DNA of 60,000 bases from Hydractinia symbiolongicarpus (GCF_029227915.1 NC_079889.1:10852001-10912000), one strand, 5' to 3'; positions 32,667 through 43,709 are shown, counted from the stretch's first letter. The notes: generated by a model not told the origin, from the letters alone. Program-made: numbers and translations.

Positions 32667-32674
32667 TATAAAAG
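32667..32674 (+). promoter_or_regulatory. TATA box of precursor gene 2
   Basis: TATAAAAG is a strong TATA match 147 nt upstream of the ATG at 32814. Confidence 0.5.
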
Positions 32675-32813
32675 AAAGGAAGGAAATATAGCCAATTAAA
32701 ACGTAGAGTTAGATATATTCAACCAATGAGATTGTGTGCTGCTGCCGAGAAGTATATCGCTTGTTTGGATATTGTTAAGAGTTATCTTCCACTTCTTCGT
32801 GTGACAACCAAAC

Positions 32814-34616
32814 ATGAAGACAAACATTCTAACGCTTTTCTTCTTCTTCTTTGGTGTTTTTTGCGCTGTGTCCACAGAACAAACTTCAAATGGAGACGAA
32901 AACGACGAGAAAGAAGAAGAAAATAAGTGGATCAAAGAATTAGATGAAGATGAAGACCAATTTCACAATGAGCAAAATCAAAAAAAAGTTTACCATGGTG
33001 TGAATAAAATAATTTTCCCTCCGCATCCGGATAAACTGTGGCAGACTTGGTATGGACATCAACGAAAACGGAACCACAAGGAATTACCTATCACCATGAT
33101 AGAGAAACGAAATATGGAGGAGAAAAAGTTGGACGAGAATGAGAATCACGACCTTTTCAATCTTGACGAACGAGAAGAAGACCTATCCAACATGAATTAT
33201 AGAGACGGCAGAAATGTAAGGAAAGAAAGAAATTCAGATACATTTAACTCAGCGACTAAATATAAACCTCCCTTAGCGTATTTTAAACGTGAAAATAAAG
33301 AGGAAAGAGAGAACGACAGACCTCCGGTTTCTTTCTACAAGCGCGAAAACATAGAAGGAAAGGAGAACGAGAGACCTCCGGTTTCTTTCTACAAGCGCGA
33401 AAAAGAAGACGAAAAGGAGAACAAGAGACCTCCGGCTTCTTACTTCAAGCGCGAAAACGAAGACGAAAAGGAGAACAAGAGACCTCCGGCTTCTTACTTC
33501 AAGCGCGAAAACGAAGATGAAAAGGAGAACAGGAGACCTCCGGTTATTCACTTCAAGCGCGAAAACGAAGATGGGAAAGAGAACGACAGACCTCCGGTTT
33601 CTTTATACAAGCGCGAAAACGAAGAGGAAAAGGAGAACAAGAGACCTCCGGCTTCTTACTTCAAGCGCGAAAACGAAGATGAAAAGGAGAACAGGAGACC
33701 TCCGGTTACTCACTTCAAGCGCGAAAACGAAGATTGGAAAGAGAACGACAGACCTCCGGCTTCTTACTTCAAGCGCGAAAACGAAGACGAAAAGGAGAAC
33801 AAGAGACCTCCGGCTTCTTACTTCAAGCGCGAAAACGAAGATGGAAAGAAGAACGAGAGACCTCCGGTTACTTTCTTCCAGCGCGAAAACGAACACGAGA
33901 TAGCGGATGAGAGACATCCGGTTTCTTTTTACAAGCGCGAAAACGAAGACGAAAAGGAGAACGAGCCAATTTCTTACAAAAAGGATGAAATCTTTGATAG
34001 ACCACCGGTTGCTAGTGGCAAAAAAGAAACTCGTGATAATTCTGCTGGCGAAGATAGAGACATAGATGAATATGATACTTTGATGGAACATCGACGTGCA
34101 CCATCTTTGGAAGACGAAAAGTTAACCAACAAAAAGAGAACCAATGTTCAAATAAGAGAAGAAAAGAATTCCAAAAAGGAATATCGACCACCTCATATGG
34201 GAAAACGAAAATATGTTAAAGATTTTGCATCCGAGATGGAAAGAGAGCTTGAGGTACGAAAACAAGACACTAACATTGACCCTCCACCTCCACATAAAAA
34301 ATATTTTACTAGCGGAAACGACGAGCACAATGGTTTGAATGAGCAAGACGACATTATAGATAATCGAGCCGAAGAAAACGATTTCACAAAAGAAAATAAT
34401 GGCGATAGCAATAACGCCAACATCGATACCACTACTACGAAAAAAAGTTCCGACAAAAGGGTGAAAAGAGTTAAAAGGCCGTTTCAACCTTGGATTAAAC
34501 TTCTGCGTCCACAACACGAATTAGTGTATAAGAAAGTAGCCGATAAAGAAAAAACCATACCGTATTATCCATGGAAACGCCGTGCACATAACGCAAAAGA
34601 CTTAAAACGTAACTAA
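32814..34616 (+). CDS. Secreted multi-copy peptide precursor (candidate neuropeptide prohormone)
   Basis: A 600-residue single-exon frame that I do not recognise as a named family. It starts with a signal peptide (MKTNILTLFFFFFGVFCAVS) followed by acidic sequence. A conserved block KLWQTWYGHQRKR follows at about residue 74. Residues about 148-385 hold 13 tandem units of 18 residues: a short peptide (RPPVSFY, RPPASYF, RPPVTHF, RPPVIHF, RPPVSLY), then Lys-Arg, then an acidic spacer ENEDEKEN. Basic cleavage sites and acidic spacers are what multi-copy neuropeptide precursors of cnidarians look like. No Gly precedes KR, so the peptides would not be amidated. The C-terminal third has further dibasic sites (MGKRKY, DKRVKRVKRPF). 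There is a TATA box upstream and AATAAA downstream. A structural secreted protein is the alternative. Confidence 0.75.
   Translation: MKTNILTLFFFFFGVFCAVSTEQTSNGDENDEKEEENKWIKELDEDEDQFHNEQNQKKVYHGVNKIIFPPHPDKLWQTWYGHQRKRNHKELPITMIEKRNMEEKKLDENENHDLFNLDEREEDLSNMNYRDGRNVRKERNSDTFNSATKYKPPLAYFKRENKEERENDRPPVSFYKRENIEGKENERPPVSFYKREKEDEKENKRPPASYFKRENEDEKENKRPPASYFKRENEDEKENRRPPVIHFKRENEDGKENDRPPVSLYKRENEEEKENKRPPASYFKRENEDEKENRRPPVTHFKRENEDWKENDRPPASYFKRENEDEKENKRPPASYFKRENEDGKKNERPPVTFFQRENEHEIADERHPVSFYKRENEDEKENEPISYKKDEIFDRPPVASGKKETRDNSAGEDRDIDEYDTLMEHRRAPSLEDEKLTNKKRTNVQIREEKNSKKEYRPPHMGKRKYVKDFASEMERELEVRKQDTNIDPPPPHKKYFTSGNDEHNGLNEQDDIIDNRAEENDFTKENNGDSNNANIDTTTTKKSSDKRVKRVKRPFQPWIKLLRPQHELVYKKVADKEKTIPYYPWKRRAHNAKDLKRN
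33260..33975 (+). repeat. 54-bp coding tandem repeat of precursor gene 2
   Basis: The array has about 13 units, in phase with the reading frame. Most nucleotide units share GACCTCCGG and AAGCGCGAAAACGAAGA. Because 54 is a multiple of 3 and the units lack stops, antisense and shifted frames also stay open here. Confidence 0.9.
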
Positions 34617-34710
34617 ACTTTTAGAAACATTCGTTTGCCCAATAATAGCGCAAATGTTAGATTAAAAATTAATTCGTTAGACAAGTAAATATAGTTTTCA
34701 CCATCTTACA

Positions 34711-34716
34711 AATAAA
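34711..34716 (+). terminator. Poly(A) signal of precursor gene 2
   Basis: AATAAA lies 95 nt after the stop codon, followed by a T-rich stretch. Confidence 0.55.
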
Positions 34717-35093
34717 ACCTGTTTTTTGTTTAACTTGCACACTATCTACGTACATGAAAGCAAACTCTTTCCTCATTTTAATGCTGTTCAACAAGTGAAC
34801 CAACTCTGTGTGAATAATTAAAATACCAGCTTAACAGACAACTTGGGGCATATGACGAATTACATGTATAGTCTGGCTTGAACAACACAATACTTAATAC
34901 TCTTCAAATAAAACTTTTGAAAATATAATCCCAACCACACCACCACCATTAAACACCTAGAAAATAGAACGAGGTTTAAAAGCTTCATAACGGTATCACA
35001 AAATTCGCTCAACTTCGTTTCCCGGGCATTAAATCTTTATGATGATTTGTGTGACGCCATAGCCATGACTTTGTGCGGTAAGACTTGGCAATT

Positions 35094-35336
35094 CAATATG
35101 AGCGATTGAATGTTACCATAGCCCTGGATTAACCAAAAACATGTGAGGGTGATTGTGGAGATAGGCCGTTGTATGAAGTTGCTGGTAGAGCGCAGAACCT
35201 AATTGGGTCTGCGTAGCTCAAAATGAGCATTAAATGCACTAGGACTCCCAATTTAAGCCATTCCCCCTCCTGCAAATAATAGACAGGTTAATCTCTCGAT
35301 ATTTGTGAAGATAGCCATGTAAAATATACAGATCTC
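35094..35336 (+). mobile_element. SINE family 1 copy, 5' truncated
   Basis: It matches the body of the SINE at 15508-15853 in opposite orientation: GAATGTTACCATAGCCC, TTGGGTCTGCGTAGCTCA, AAATGAGCATTAAAT and GATAGCCATGTAAAATATAC. The tRNA-like head is missing. Confidence 0.85.
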
Positions 35337-35588
35337 TATGATAAACATAATTCCCCCCTCCGTAACAAAGCCTCGGAGGAAAAGCGCTCGCTTTTCCTCC
35401 GAGAAAAGAATAAAAATTCGTTATTCACTAAGAAACAAAGTACGAAAATGCTTAGTCAGCAAAACTTTTGGTCATTTTTCTTTCTGCCATTGCCCTCGTC
35501 CTTGGTCCAATATTTCCAGCAAACTTCGTCTTGTTGCATGTCTACTTCGTACACGAGAATAATTCAGGTGTCTACTGCCCTGTGGTAA

Positions 35589-35591
<3 letters not shown>

Positions 35592-35632
<41 letters not shown>
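35592..35632. repeat. (TA)n microsatellite
   Basis: About 20 TA dinucleotides. Confidence 0.95.
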
Positions 35633-35634
<2 letters not shown>

Positions 35635-35649
35635 GTCTGACATACTACT

Positions 35650-38320
35650 AAAATTCCTGAAAGAGTAGTCACCCTATTCGTAAGATTTAAAAAAAAATAA
35701 CATTTTTGGATCTTAAACACAAAGAGCTGAGTGTTGAAAAGTTTTAATGCATGTCTAAAAGTGGTGATATTAATAGAATTTAATCGAATTCAACAAATTT
35801 GATCGTGTCACATGTAAAAATCGTAAACTTTCGGCATGTTCAGACTTGTCCAATTCGATTTTTCGGACCTGTTTAACTTGCGGGTTTTAATATGAAATAT
35901 AAACATTAACAGAGGACGTTTAAAACATGTCTTCAAAAAAGATAAAAAAAATTAACGAGATTTTTATCAGTGAATGGATGTTGGAAGAAGCGCAGTGAAG
36001 CTCATTAGCAGAAGACATCCAAAGAAAACTAAAATAATCTTCTTCTTGCTCAAACCGAACTTCGTTACCATATACGACGTTTCAAACGTCCTTGAATTTG
36101 CAGTTGCTGAAATAATACCTGCAATAGCAGCGAGTTTAACTCCATCTTTGCTTCCTGAAAATATCTTATCGGAAAAAAAACATCAAAAATCTGTTCTCGT
36201 GTATCACCTATCAAGTTTTCGATTTTAATGCTTAATATAATTTCGACAAATTGAATTCGATTGTGTAGCTACCATCGCCTTTAAAATTATGATACTCAAG
36301 TTTTTTATCTTTTTCTTTTAATTTTACTCGAAGTTAGTTATACCTCCTATTTTTTGTATGACAGATTGGCAGTTGTTACACAAAAAAAAAAACGTCAATA
36401 AAAAGAGAACTAAATTATTTCTAATTATTCGAATCGGATTCGAAATCAAAAATTAAAAATAGTGAGTATAATATCGTGCCAAATTAAATTTACAAATGCA
36501 ATTCCTAAAAATTATTACAACCAGACAATTGTATTTCTAATCATTTTAATAAAATAAACAAGCATATTCCAAAAAATTGTAAAAAATACATTCTTTTTAA
36601 AAAAATATAACAAATATGTACGAAATAGATAAAGAATCGTTACAAAAACAAAAACAAAATTCTATTGCTAGCGAAAAACGAAAACAAAAACGACGAGCAA
36701 CTTATTTGAACATACAATAAGCAAATTAACCTCTTCTGCTTTGAATTCAACAAAGGAATAAAAAATACAGAAATTCATTTAAAAGTATAAAAAATAACTT
36801 TGAACATTAACTTTTACAAAATAAAACATTTTATGCCACCTCGGCTTTAAATGATATATAGTAATATATTGAAGGTGCGAAAATGAACACAGGTAGAGCT
36901 TAAATGCGAAAATTTAATAGGGTTGCTAAGCATTTAGGTATATTCTTATGTTAATCCATTTTCCTTAAAGGTATACATTTAAATGTAGTTTACAGTTTTG
37001 GATTTACTGATGATAGAAAATGTGAGAATTTGTCTGGATTACCAAAATAAAACAAAATGATAAGAGTCAAAGTTTTCAAATTAAATCCATACATTAATTT
37101 AAAGTGCTAATTTAGGCAACCAGTAAATTAAAAACACGACAAAATTTATCCTCTAAATGTATTGGAGGTTCCAATGCCAGCAAAATAAGGTTTATAAAAA
37201 TAACATATGCATCCTGTAAAACATAAGGTAAAAAAATATCTTAAAAACTTCTTTAATTTTTAAAATAACAAAATTTAAAAATTGCGGGCATACAAAATGT
37301 GAATGGTAGCTATACATATTTAAAAAAAATAAACAAATAATGGTGCATTAAACGATGATAAAAATCCTTTTAGGGTCAAAGTAGACATTAATCCAATCAA
37401 TAGCATACTTGGACTTCAGCTTGAGTTATAAAGATGAACAAGACTACGAATTTCAGAAAGTGGCTTTAAATTTGCTTGGAGAAAAAAGATTATTTCGAGT
37501 GAAAAAACTTTCACGATTTTTAAACTGGTTTCGAATACGCGTGAAAAAACTTTGCGTTTTGCTGTTTTGAAATTTCTAAAGGCAAAAACTTTCGCAAAAA
37601 AGGGCCAAAAATGCGAAAAACGCAAAAATTTCTGCCCTTATAGTAAAAAATGTAGTATTAATAGCGAAGTATGCGCATATACGCCGATATGTTAACGAGA
37701 ACTAAATCAAACTAAATATTTCCTTTTTACTGAAGCGAATATATATCTAACTAAAAGTAAATATAGATGAAAAGTCCCTAGCCCGTGAAAAATCTAGAAA
37801 TTCAACTTTTATACGCATATCACATTTGTTTTTGCGCATACCATTATTTCTCACAAAGACAACTCTAAAAATATCAACACAAAATATATTATATTAAACA
37901 GGATTGGGGCTGGGTGGGATTGGGGTTGTTACAAATTAATTGTAACAATAAAAAATATATAATTCGCATAATGAGCGAACTACATATAAAGAAATCGCAT
38001 AATGAGGGAACCTTATAATGATAGAAAATGATGGGACCACATAAAAACCTAACTGCGCTAAGACCATTTATATTTAAATGTTTGTTTATCATCAAACGCT
38101 GCATTTAGGATTTCGCCAAAGATATCATTGGCCTCATTTTGAATTAAAAAAAAATATATCAATGTTGTCTTTTTTGCATTTGAGGACAAGTTCAGTCATC
38201 AACAAGTAAGGGAAATAAAAACAACTTGTAAAGACCAATGCAACTTCCATGAACGGAAAAAGGGGTAAATTCAGTAAGAAACTTAATTTATTTAAAAACA
38301 CCTATATACTACATTTCGCA
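35650..38320. other. Intergenic AT-rich DNA
   Basis: No gene is supported. The frame at 35974-36228 has no recognisable domain. A patch at about 37480-37630 is rich in GAAAAAACTTT and GCGAAAA motifs. Confidence 0.4.
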
Positions 38321-38336
38321 TTTTTGATCAAAATGT

Positions 38337-39403
38337 ATAACCGAATGATGTAACTGCATATAACCGATGATGAAACTGCATATAACCGAATGATGTAACT
38401 GCATATAACCGATGATGAAACTGCATATAACTGAATGATGAAACTGCATATAATCGAATGATGAAACTGCATATAATCGAATGATGAAACTGCATATAAC
38501 CGAATGATGTAACTGCATATAACCGATGATGAAACTGCATATAACCGAATGATGTAACTGCATATAACTGAATGATGTAACTGCATATAACTGAATGATG
38601 AAACTGCATATAACTGAATGATGAAACTGCATATAACTGAATGATGAAACTGCATATAACCGATGATGAAACTGCATATAACTGAATGATGAAACTGCAT
38701 ATAACCGATGATGAAACTGCATATAATCGAATGATGAAACTGCATATAACTGAATGATGAAACTGCATATAACTGAATGATGAAACTGCATATAATCGAA
38801 TGATGAAACTGCATATAACTGAATGATGAAACTGCATATAACTGAATGATGAAACTGCATATAACTGAATGATGAAACTGCATATAACCGAATGATGAAA
38901 CTGCATATAACCGAATGATGAAACTGCATATAACCGAATGATGAAACTGCATATAATCGAATGATGAAACTGCATATAACTGAATGATGAAACTGCATAT
39001 AACTGAATGATGAAACTGCATATAACTGAATGATGAAACTGCATATAAGCGAATAATGAAACTGCATATAACTGAATGATGAAACTGCATATAACTGAAT
39101 GATGAAACTGCATATAACCGAATGATAAAACTGCATATAACCGAATGATGAAACTGCATATAACTGAATGATGAAACTGCATATAACCGAATGATGAAAC
39201 TGCATATAACCGATGATGAAACTGCATATAACTGAATGATGAAACTGCATATAACTGAATGATGAAACTGCACATAACTGAATGATGAAACTGCATATAA
39301 CTGAATGATGAAACTGCATATAACTGAATGATGAAACTGCATATAATCGAATGATGAAACTGCATATAATCGAATGATGAAACTGCATATATTCGAATGA
39401 TGA
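38337..39403. repeat. 23-bp satellite, about 46 copies
   Basis: The unit is GAATGATGAAACTGCATATAA plus (C/T)(C/T), with a 22-bp variant lacking one A (CGATGATGAAACTG). The few variable positions include TGAAAC/TGTAAC and the last two bases. All three minus-strand frames are open because the unit has no stop there, which yields spurious proteins of about 350 residues. Confidence 0.97.
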
Positions 39404-39409
39404 ATATAA

Positions 39410-39670
39410 AGAATTTAGTTGGCCATACTATATATTAAGCCTTTGGAACAGGGTCAATTTTTCTCAGGAGCATGCAGAAGTATTTGAATTGAAATGATGA
39501 AACTGCATATAAGTGAATGATGAAACTGCATAACAGAATGATGAAACTGAATGGTCTATTTTGTAGGAATATAAAAATATTGTCAAATATAAAAAATTTA
39601 GTTGGCCATACTATATAGTAAACCTTTGGAACAGGGGCAATGAGCATGCAATAGTATTTGAATTGAAAAC
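39410..39670. repeat. Duplicated flank of the satellite with a short satellite remnant
   Basis: A block of about 80 bp (TTTAGTTGGCCATACTATAT, CCTTTGGAACAGGG, AGTATTTGAATTGAAA) occurs at 39411-39497 and again at 39597-39668. A few satellite units (about 39498-39550) lie between them. Confidence 0.8.
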
Positions 39671-39719
39671 AAGAAGATGGCTGTGGAAGATATTTCTTTA
39701 GCACTTTTTACTTATGGAC

Positions 39720-40440
39720 TTGGGCAAAAATGAAGAGTTTCTAAGTAAATAAAAACTTTGGGTTCGCCCATAGTTTTAAAACATTAACATTTTTTTATGG
39801 CATACTTCTTCATTTTTAACTTTAGTTTGACTGCCATTGTTGATGTTTTGTACACAAACCTCTGCATATATGTCACACAAGTGAATATGTATCTTTAAAC
39901 ATTTCAATTGGTTAATAATAGACGCGTTGCAGCAAGTGGCAACACCGTGAAACTTCAAAAGATTATTCCAGAAATGTAAAATAATTTTTTACCAAAATGA
40001 CACTCGTTTTTGCTCGTCATTGGCCTCTTTTTGCTGATGAGTTCATAACTTTGGATCTGCATGTCGGTTTTCAAGCAAATTTTGTGAGTAAACATATAGT
40101 ATACAAGCCTACCCAAAAATGTTTATTGCAAACCAAGTTGCACATCCCGAGTTATTGGGTTATTGGAAAAAATACTTTATGTTAAAGCAAAATAATTTAT
40201 GCTATTCAATTCACCTTTATAATATCTATGTATTGATAAAGCTTGAATGCCCATCCCTTAACAGGTCTAAAATTACTCATAACAGAAAGGAAGCTTTTTA
40301 AAAAATTAAAAATACTTGTTAACCAACTTTTTAAGCTCTATAATAGAAGTCCAACAGCATTTTATACATCGGGTTCCCTTTAAGACAAATTATTTAAATT
40401 TTTCTTAATACCAAATAGAGAGAAAAAACTTACCAGGGAA
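39720..40440. other. Intergenic DNA 3' of TIR gene A
   Basis: No gene or clear repeat is recognised. Confidence 0.4.
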
Positions 40441-40455
40441 GTGCATAATTTATCC

Positions 40456-40754
40456 TTATTTCTCGCCAACTAATTCATGAACCACATCCTCTCTGCCTAA
40501 AAAATTTAACAAGGCTCGAAATCTCCCCCATGTGATATTTTCTTTCTTCGTTTTCACCGTCCATTGCTTTAGAGTTGCCACAGTTCTATCTTCAACACTA
40601 TTCGGTTGATTCAAAAAGCAATTTCTTACGATCATATAAGGAACCAAGAAATGCAAAACATATCTGTTTTCATCACCACACCATATAGCCATGTCACGGA
40701 AGAATTTATTACGCTTCCTGACAGTGCTTAAATCGATAGTAGAGCCACCAGTTT
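40456..40754 (-). CDS. TIR gene A exon 4 (death-domain-like, stop)
   Basis: The exon encodes IDLSTVRKRNKFFRDMA, YVLHFLVPYMIV, TLKQWTVKTKK and GREDVVHELVGEK, then TAA. The W...TW..F..LL..LGR.DVV pattern is that of a death domain C-terminal half. Confidence 0.8.
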
Positions 40755-43709
40755 CTAAAAAATGCCAAAGAAATGGTGGCAACAAATGGTAGCAACAAAT
40801 TACCGTTGTGATATATTTCTGATGACATTCATTAATCTTGCTGTCCTGATATCTGTTGCAAACATACTCTACTTTTAAAACTCATTTTTCTTCGAAATGG
40901 AAGTCTTTAAAAAAACCTTGGAGACTAAATTTGCAAAAAATAGGATAGGGCTTATTCCTGAAAGAAGATTAATTTGGAGGCAGTGAAAATATTACCATTA
41001 TAAGTACTAGACTTAAACAAGTCTAGTACTTATAATGGGATTATATTATTGAAGTAATTTTTAAGCCTGAGTGTTCTGAAAATAAAAGTATTGATAGTAT
41101 CTACTTGTAACAAAGATTTATATTTATTTGCTAATTAAAAAAAAACAGAGTTATAGGTATAACTTTGAAATGGTTTATTTTCTTAGGAACAATCATCATA
41201 TGGCAGAGCTAAAGAAGCTTATTTTCCAAGAGGCTTTTTATATAAGGATTAATTAAAAAACAGGCTTATTTAAGGAGTCACTGTCTTTGTCATACCTATT
41301 TTTTTAAAAGGACCATCACTAATTTCTTCCTCTGTAATTTCGTGTGAAAATCCAGAATTCTCAAAAGCTTCGTTAACAGAACTCAACAATTGTTCTTTCG
41401 AACATTTAGTTTCGAAGGCTTTACTGCAAACGCATTCCAGGATGGGATTCTGGGTTCGAAAATTGGTGCTAAATATCTTCCCCACTTTTTCATCTTTTAA
41501 ACCTAGTTGAAAAGCGAAATCTTGTTTTTTATCCAATACTTGCTCCGTATTCTCCATGAACCATTTCTCTGTTAAGTAAGCTATCATGCATTTGTCTAAA
41601 AATTCTATAAAAGAAGAAGAACAGTTTTATTGAAGAAATTCAATTCTTACCATTTTTATAAGTCTACCTCCAGCAAAATACAAGTTGAGCTCATTTAAAA
41701 GACATTTTATATGTTCAGGAATCTTTTTATTTGGTTTCATGGTATAGATTTTACTAATTATGCAAACTTTTACTAATTATGCAAATCATGACACAATCAA
41801 TTAGCTCTAAAACATGTAATTGAAGTTATCGAGCATATTGCATACACTAAATAATCAAATTTACGTAGAATGATTAAATGCCAAACTAAAGATCCAAAAA
41901 ATACACTTTAACCCTACTTTAGCGAAAATGTTAAACACAAGACATCTAGAGTCATATATTACTAAAAAATCTAAATCTTGAACCAACCGATGTTTTTTTA
42001 AATAATATACAAATCCCTCTCTTATTGAGCTGTTATATGAAATTAACTTAATTTTCTTTTGTTGTTAATTTTTACTGAAATTATTTTTTTTTTTTTTACC
42101 ATGCCAAATTAATCTAGATATTTGGAATAAATAAACATGCTTAATATTAAATCATGTGTTTAAATTTAAGATTTGTAAATCTTATTTTACCAAATATCTT
42201 GACCAAAATTAATTTTGCTGATTGTATCCAAAATATTGGATACATATCAGCTATTATTAATCGATTATCTACCTTCGAATTCTCTTGATTATTGGCATTC
42301 TTAAACCATTTAAAGCGTGTAATGGTTTAAGTACATTAAATTTTTCTAAGAATGCACAAGCACCCCTTTTTCTCTTAAAAGTGACAGGAATTAATTATAG
42401 TAACAGAAGAGATTCGACACAATAAATTGATTCATAATAATTAGATTTAATGTTGCAGTCGGCCTAGAGTAAAAGGTACCACCTAACAAATAAGCAAGCA
42501 TAACAAATACACAAAAACAATAACGGTGAAATAAATACAAAAGCAACAAATAACACTATTAGCCACATGTACAGAAAGACCACAACAAAACATTTAAAAC
42601 AAAATTATAACAACAGCAACAACAAGTTAAACAAAAATAAACAAAAACTAACCATCCTCTTCTGAATTTTTCTTAGGCGTACCCTTGTCTGAATGTGGTC
42701 TTTGAGCATCTCCTTTGTCTTTGCTTGGAGAGGAAGCTGGTGTTAATTCTTCTGCATTTTTATCAGTAGAACTTTGCGGTTTTGAACCTACACTGTCTCC
42801 ATTTGAAGAACTTGATGGTAAGTTGTCTGTTTTACCTAAGGAAATCGAATGTTCATATTGGCTTTGCAGTTAACAACTTACAATGTTGATAATCTTTAAC
42901 TAAAAAAACATTTGATATGCTGGGCTGTTTACATTATCTACTGGGAAAACATGTACCATGCAGAATTGTGAAACAGTGTGATCGGTGATGTTGGGTAAAA
43001 GGCTGAAAGTGTGACGAAGAATGATAGGATTCTTAGTTACTGCAGTACGCCTTTCAACCCTAACAAAGGGAGATTGAATCAATGTTGGGATACAGATGCT
43101 TTCAACAGAATTTAACAGTTGTAATGAATTTTAAGACTTCGAGGTTGAAACATATACATTGTGCTCGTAGAATGAAGAAGCTGGGCTTCTTGTGGTTGAT
43201 TACTGGTTATTTTAGCAATGTAAAGTATAGTCAATGCAAAATAAAGACCTAAAAATCAATTTTTAAATTTGCAGCACAAAACAAAATGTACCTTCTTTGG
43301 TTAACTGTTTTGAGATGTCTTTTAGAAGATTGTGGAAGTATGCGTCATCGTCATCTTTGTATAGTGGATAGTACATATTACTCCCCTTTATCAAATTGAG
43401 TATATGGTCTGATGGAGGTTTATAACCTTCTTCGACCATAACACAAATAGCTTTCTTATGTTGAGCACTGGTCAAATTATATTCCTTCTGACAGTTTTTA
43501 GAGTCTTCATAACCTTTGGATAACAATAAAAGTATTAGCTCTGAACGCGCAACTCCCTCTGACATTCGTTCACCTAAATTACCATAAACTTGATCCTCAT
43601 CAACCCAAACAGAGTAACCCTTTTGTAATAATGCTGTTTTTATCTTTTTCATATACTTCATACCAGATGCTTGATGGTAGGATATCATGATGTCCCATTT
43701 CTCAGTCAT
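40456..43709 (-). CDS. TIR/death-fold protein A (TIR - linker - death-fold-like - death-domain-like)
   Basis: Four minus-strand exons (43292-43709, 42653-42835, 41296-41604, 40456-40754) join in phase to 403 codons. Residues 1-140 are a TIR domain: box 1 WDIMISYHQ, then GYSVWVDEDQVYGNLGERM, SELILLLLSKGYED and NCQKEYNL. The Glu of NCQKE sits where NADase TIRs have their catalytic Glu. Residues 140-201 are a Ser/Lys/Asp-rich linker. Residues 201-304 look helical and death-fold-like (MIAYLTEKWFMEN, FAFQLGLKDEKVGKIF). Residues 304-402 end TLKQWTVKTKKENITWGRF and GREDVVHELVGEK, a death-domain-like C-terminus. TIR plus death domains suggest innate immune or cell-death signalling. MyD88 has the reverse order (death domain, then TIR). 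An in-frame stop lies upstream of the ATG. Confidence 0.8.
40995..41038. repeat. Perfect 20-bp inverted repeat in TIR gene A intron 3
   Basis: CCATTATAAGTACTAGACTT (40995-41014) and its exact reverse complement (41019-41038) are separated by the loop AAAC. Confidence 0.97.
41296..41604 (-). CDS. TIR gene A exon 3 (death-fold-like)
   Basis: The exon opens EFLDKCMIAYLTEKWFMEN, then LGLKDEKVGKIF, NPILECVCSKAFE and CSKEQLLSSVNEAF. The domain family is not certain. It is conserved in gene B at about 60% by eye. Confidence 0.78.
42653..42835 (-). CDS. TIR gene A exon 2 (linker)
   Basis: A low-complexity linker of 61 residues (LPSSSSNGDSVGSKPQ, PSKDKGDAQR, TPKKNSEED). The donor is GTTAGT. Phases match both neighbours. 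Confidence 0.75.
43292..43709 (-). CDS. TIR gene A exon 1 (TIR domain)
   Basis: The start MTEKWDIMISYHQ puts box 1 at the very N-terminus. The donor is GTACAT, in phase 1. Confidence 0.83.

Noticed and set aside
33273-34091. Antisense and shifted frames of 90-160 residues over the precursor repeat
   Set aside because: The 54-bp repeat is a multiple of 3 without stops, so other frames stay open. The sense frame alone has a signal peptide and cleavage pattern.
35974-36228. 84-residue plus-strand frame
   Set aside because: No domain, repeat, signal peptide or splice context was recognised. Its length is compatible with chance.
38302-39388. Three overlapping minus-strand frames of about 350 residues
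   Set aside because: They are translations of the 23-bp satellite in all three frames. They repeat the same few residues and have no independent coding signal.
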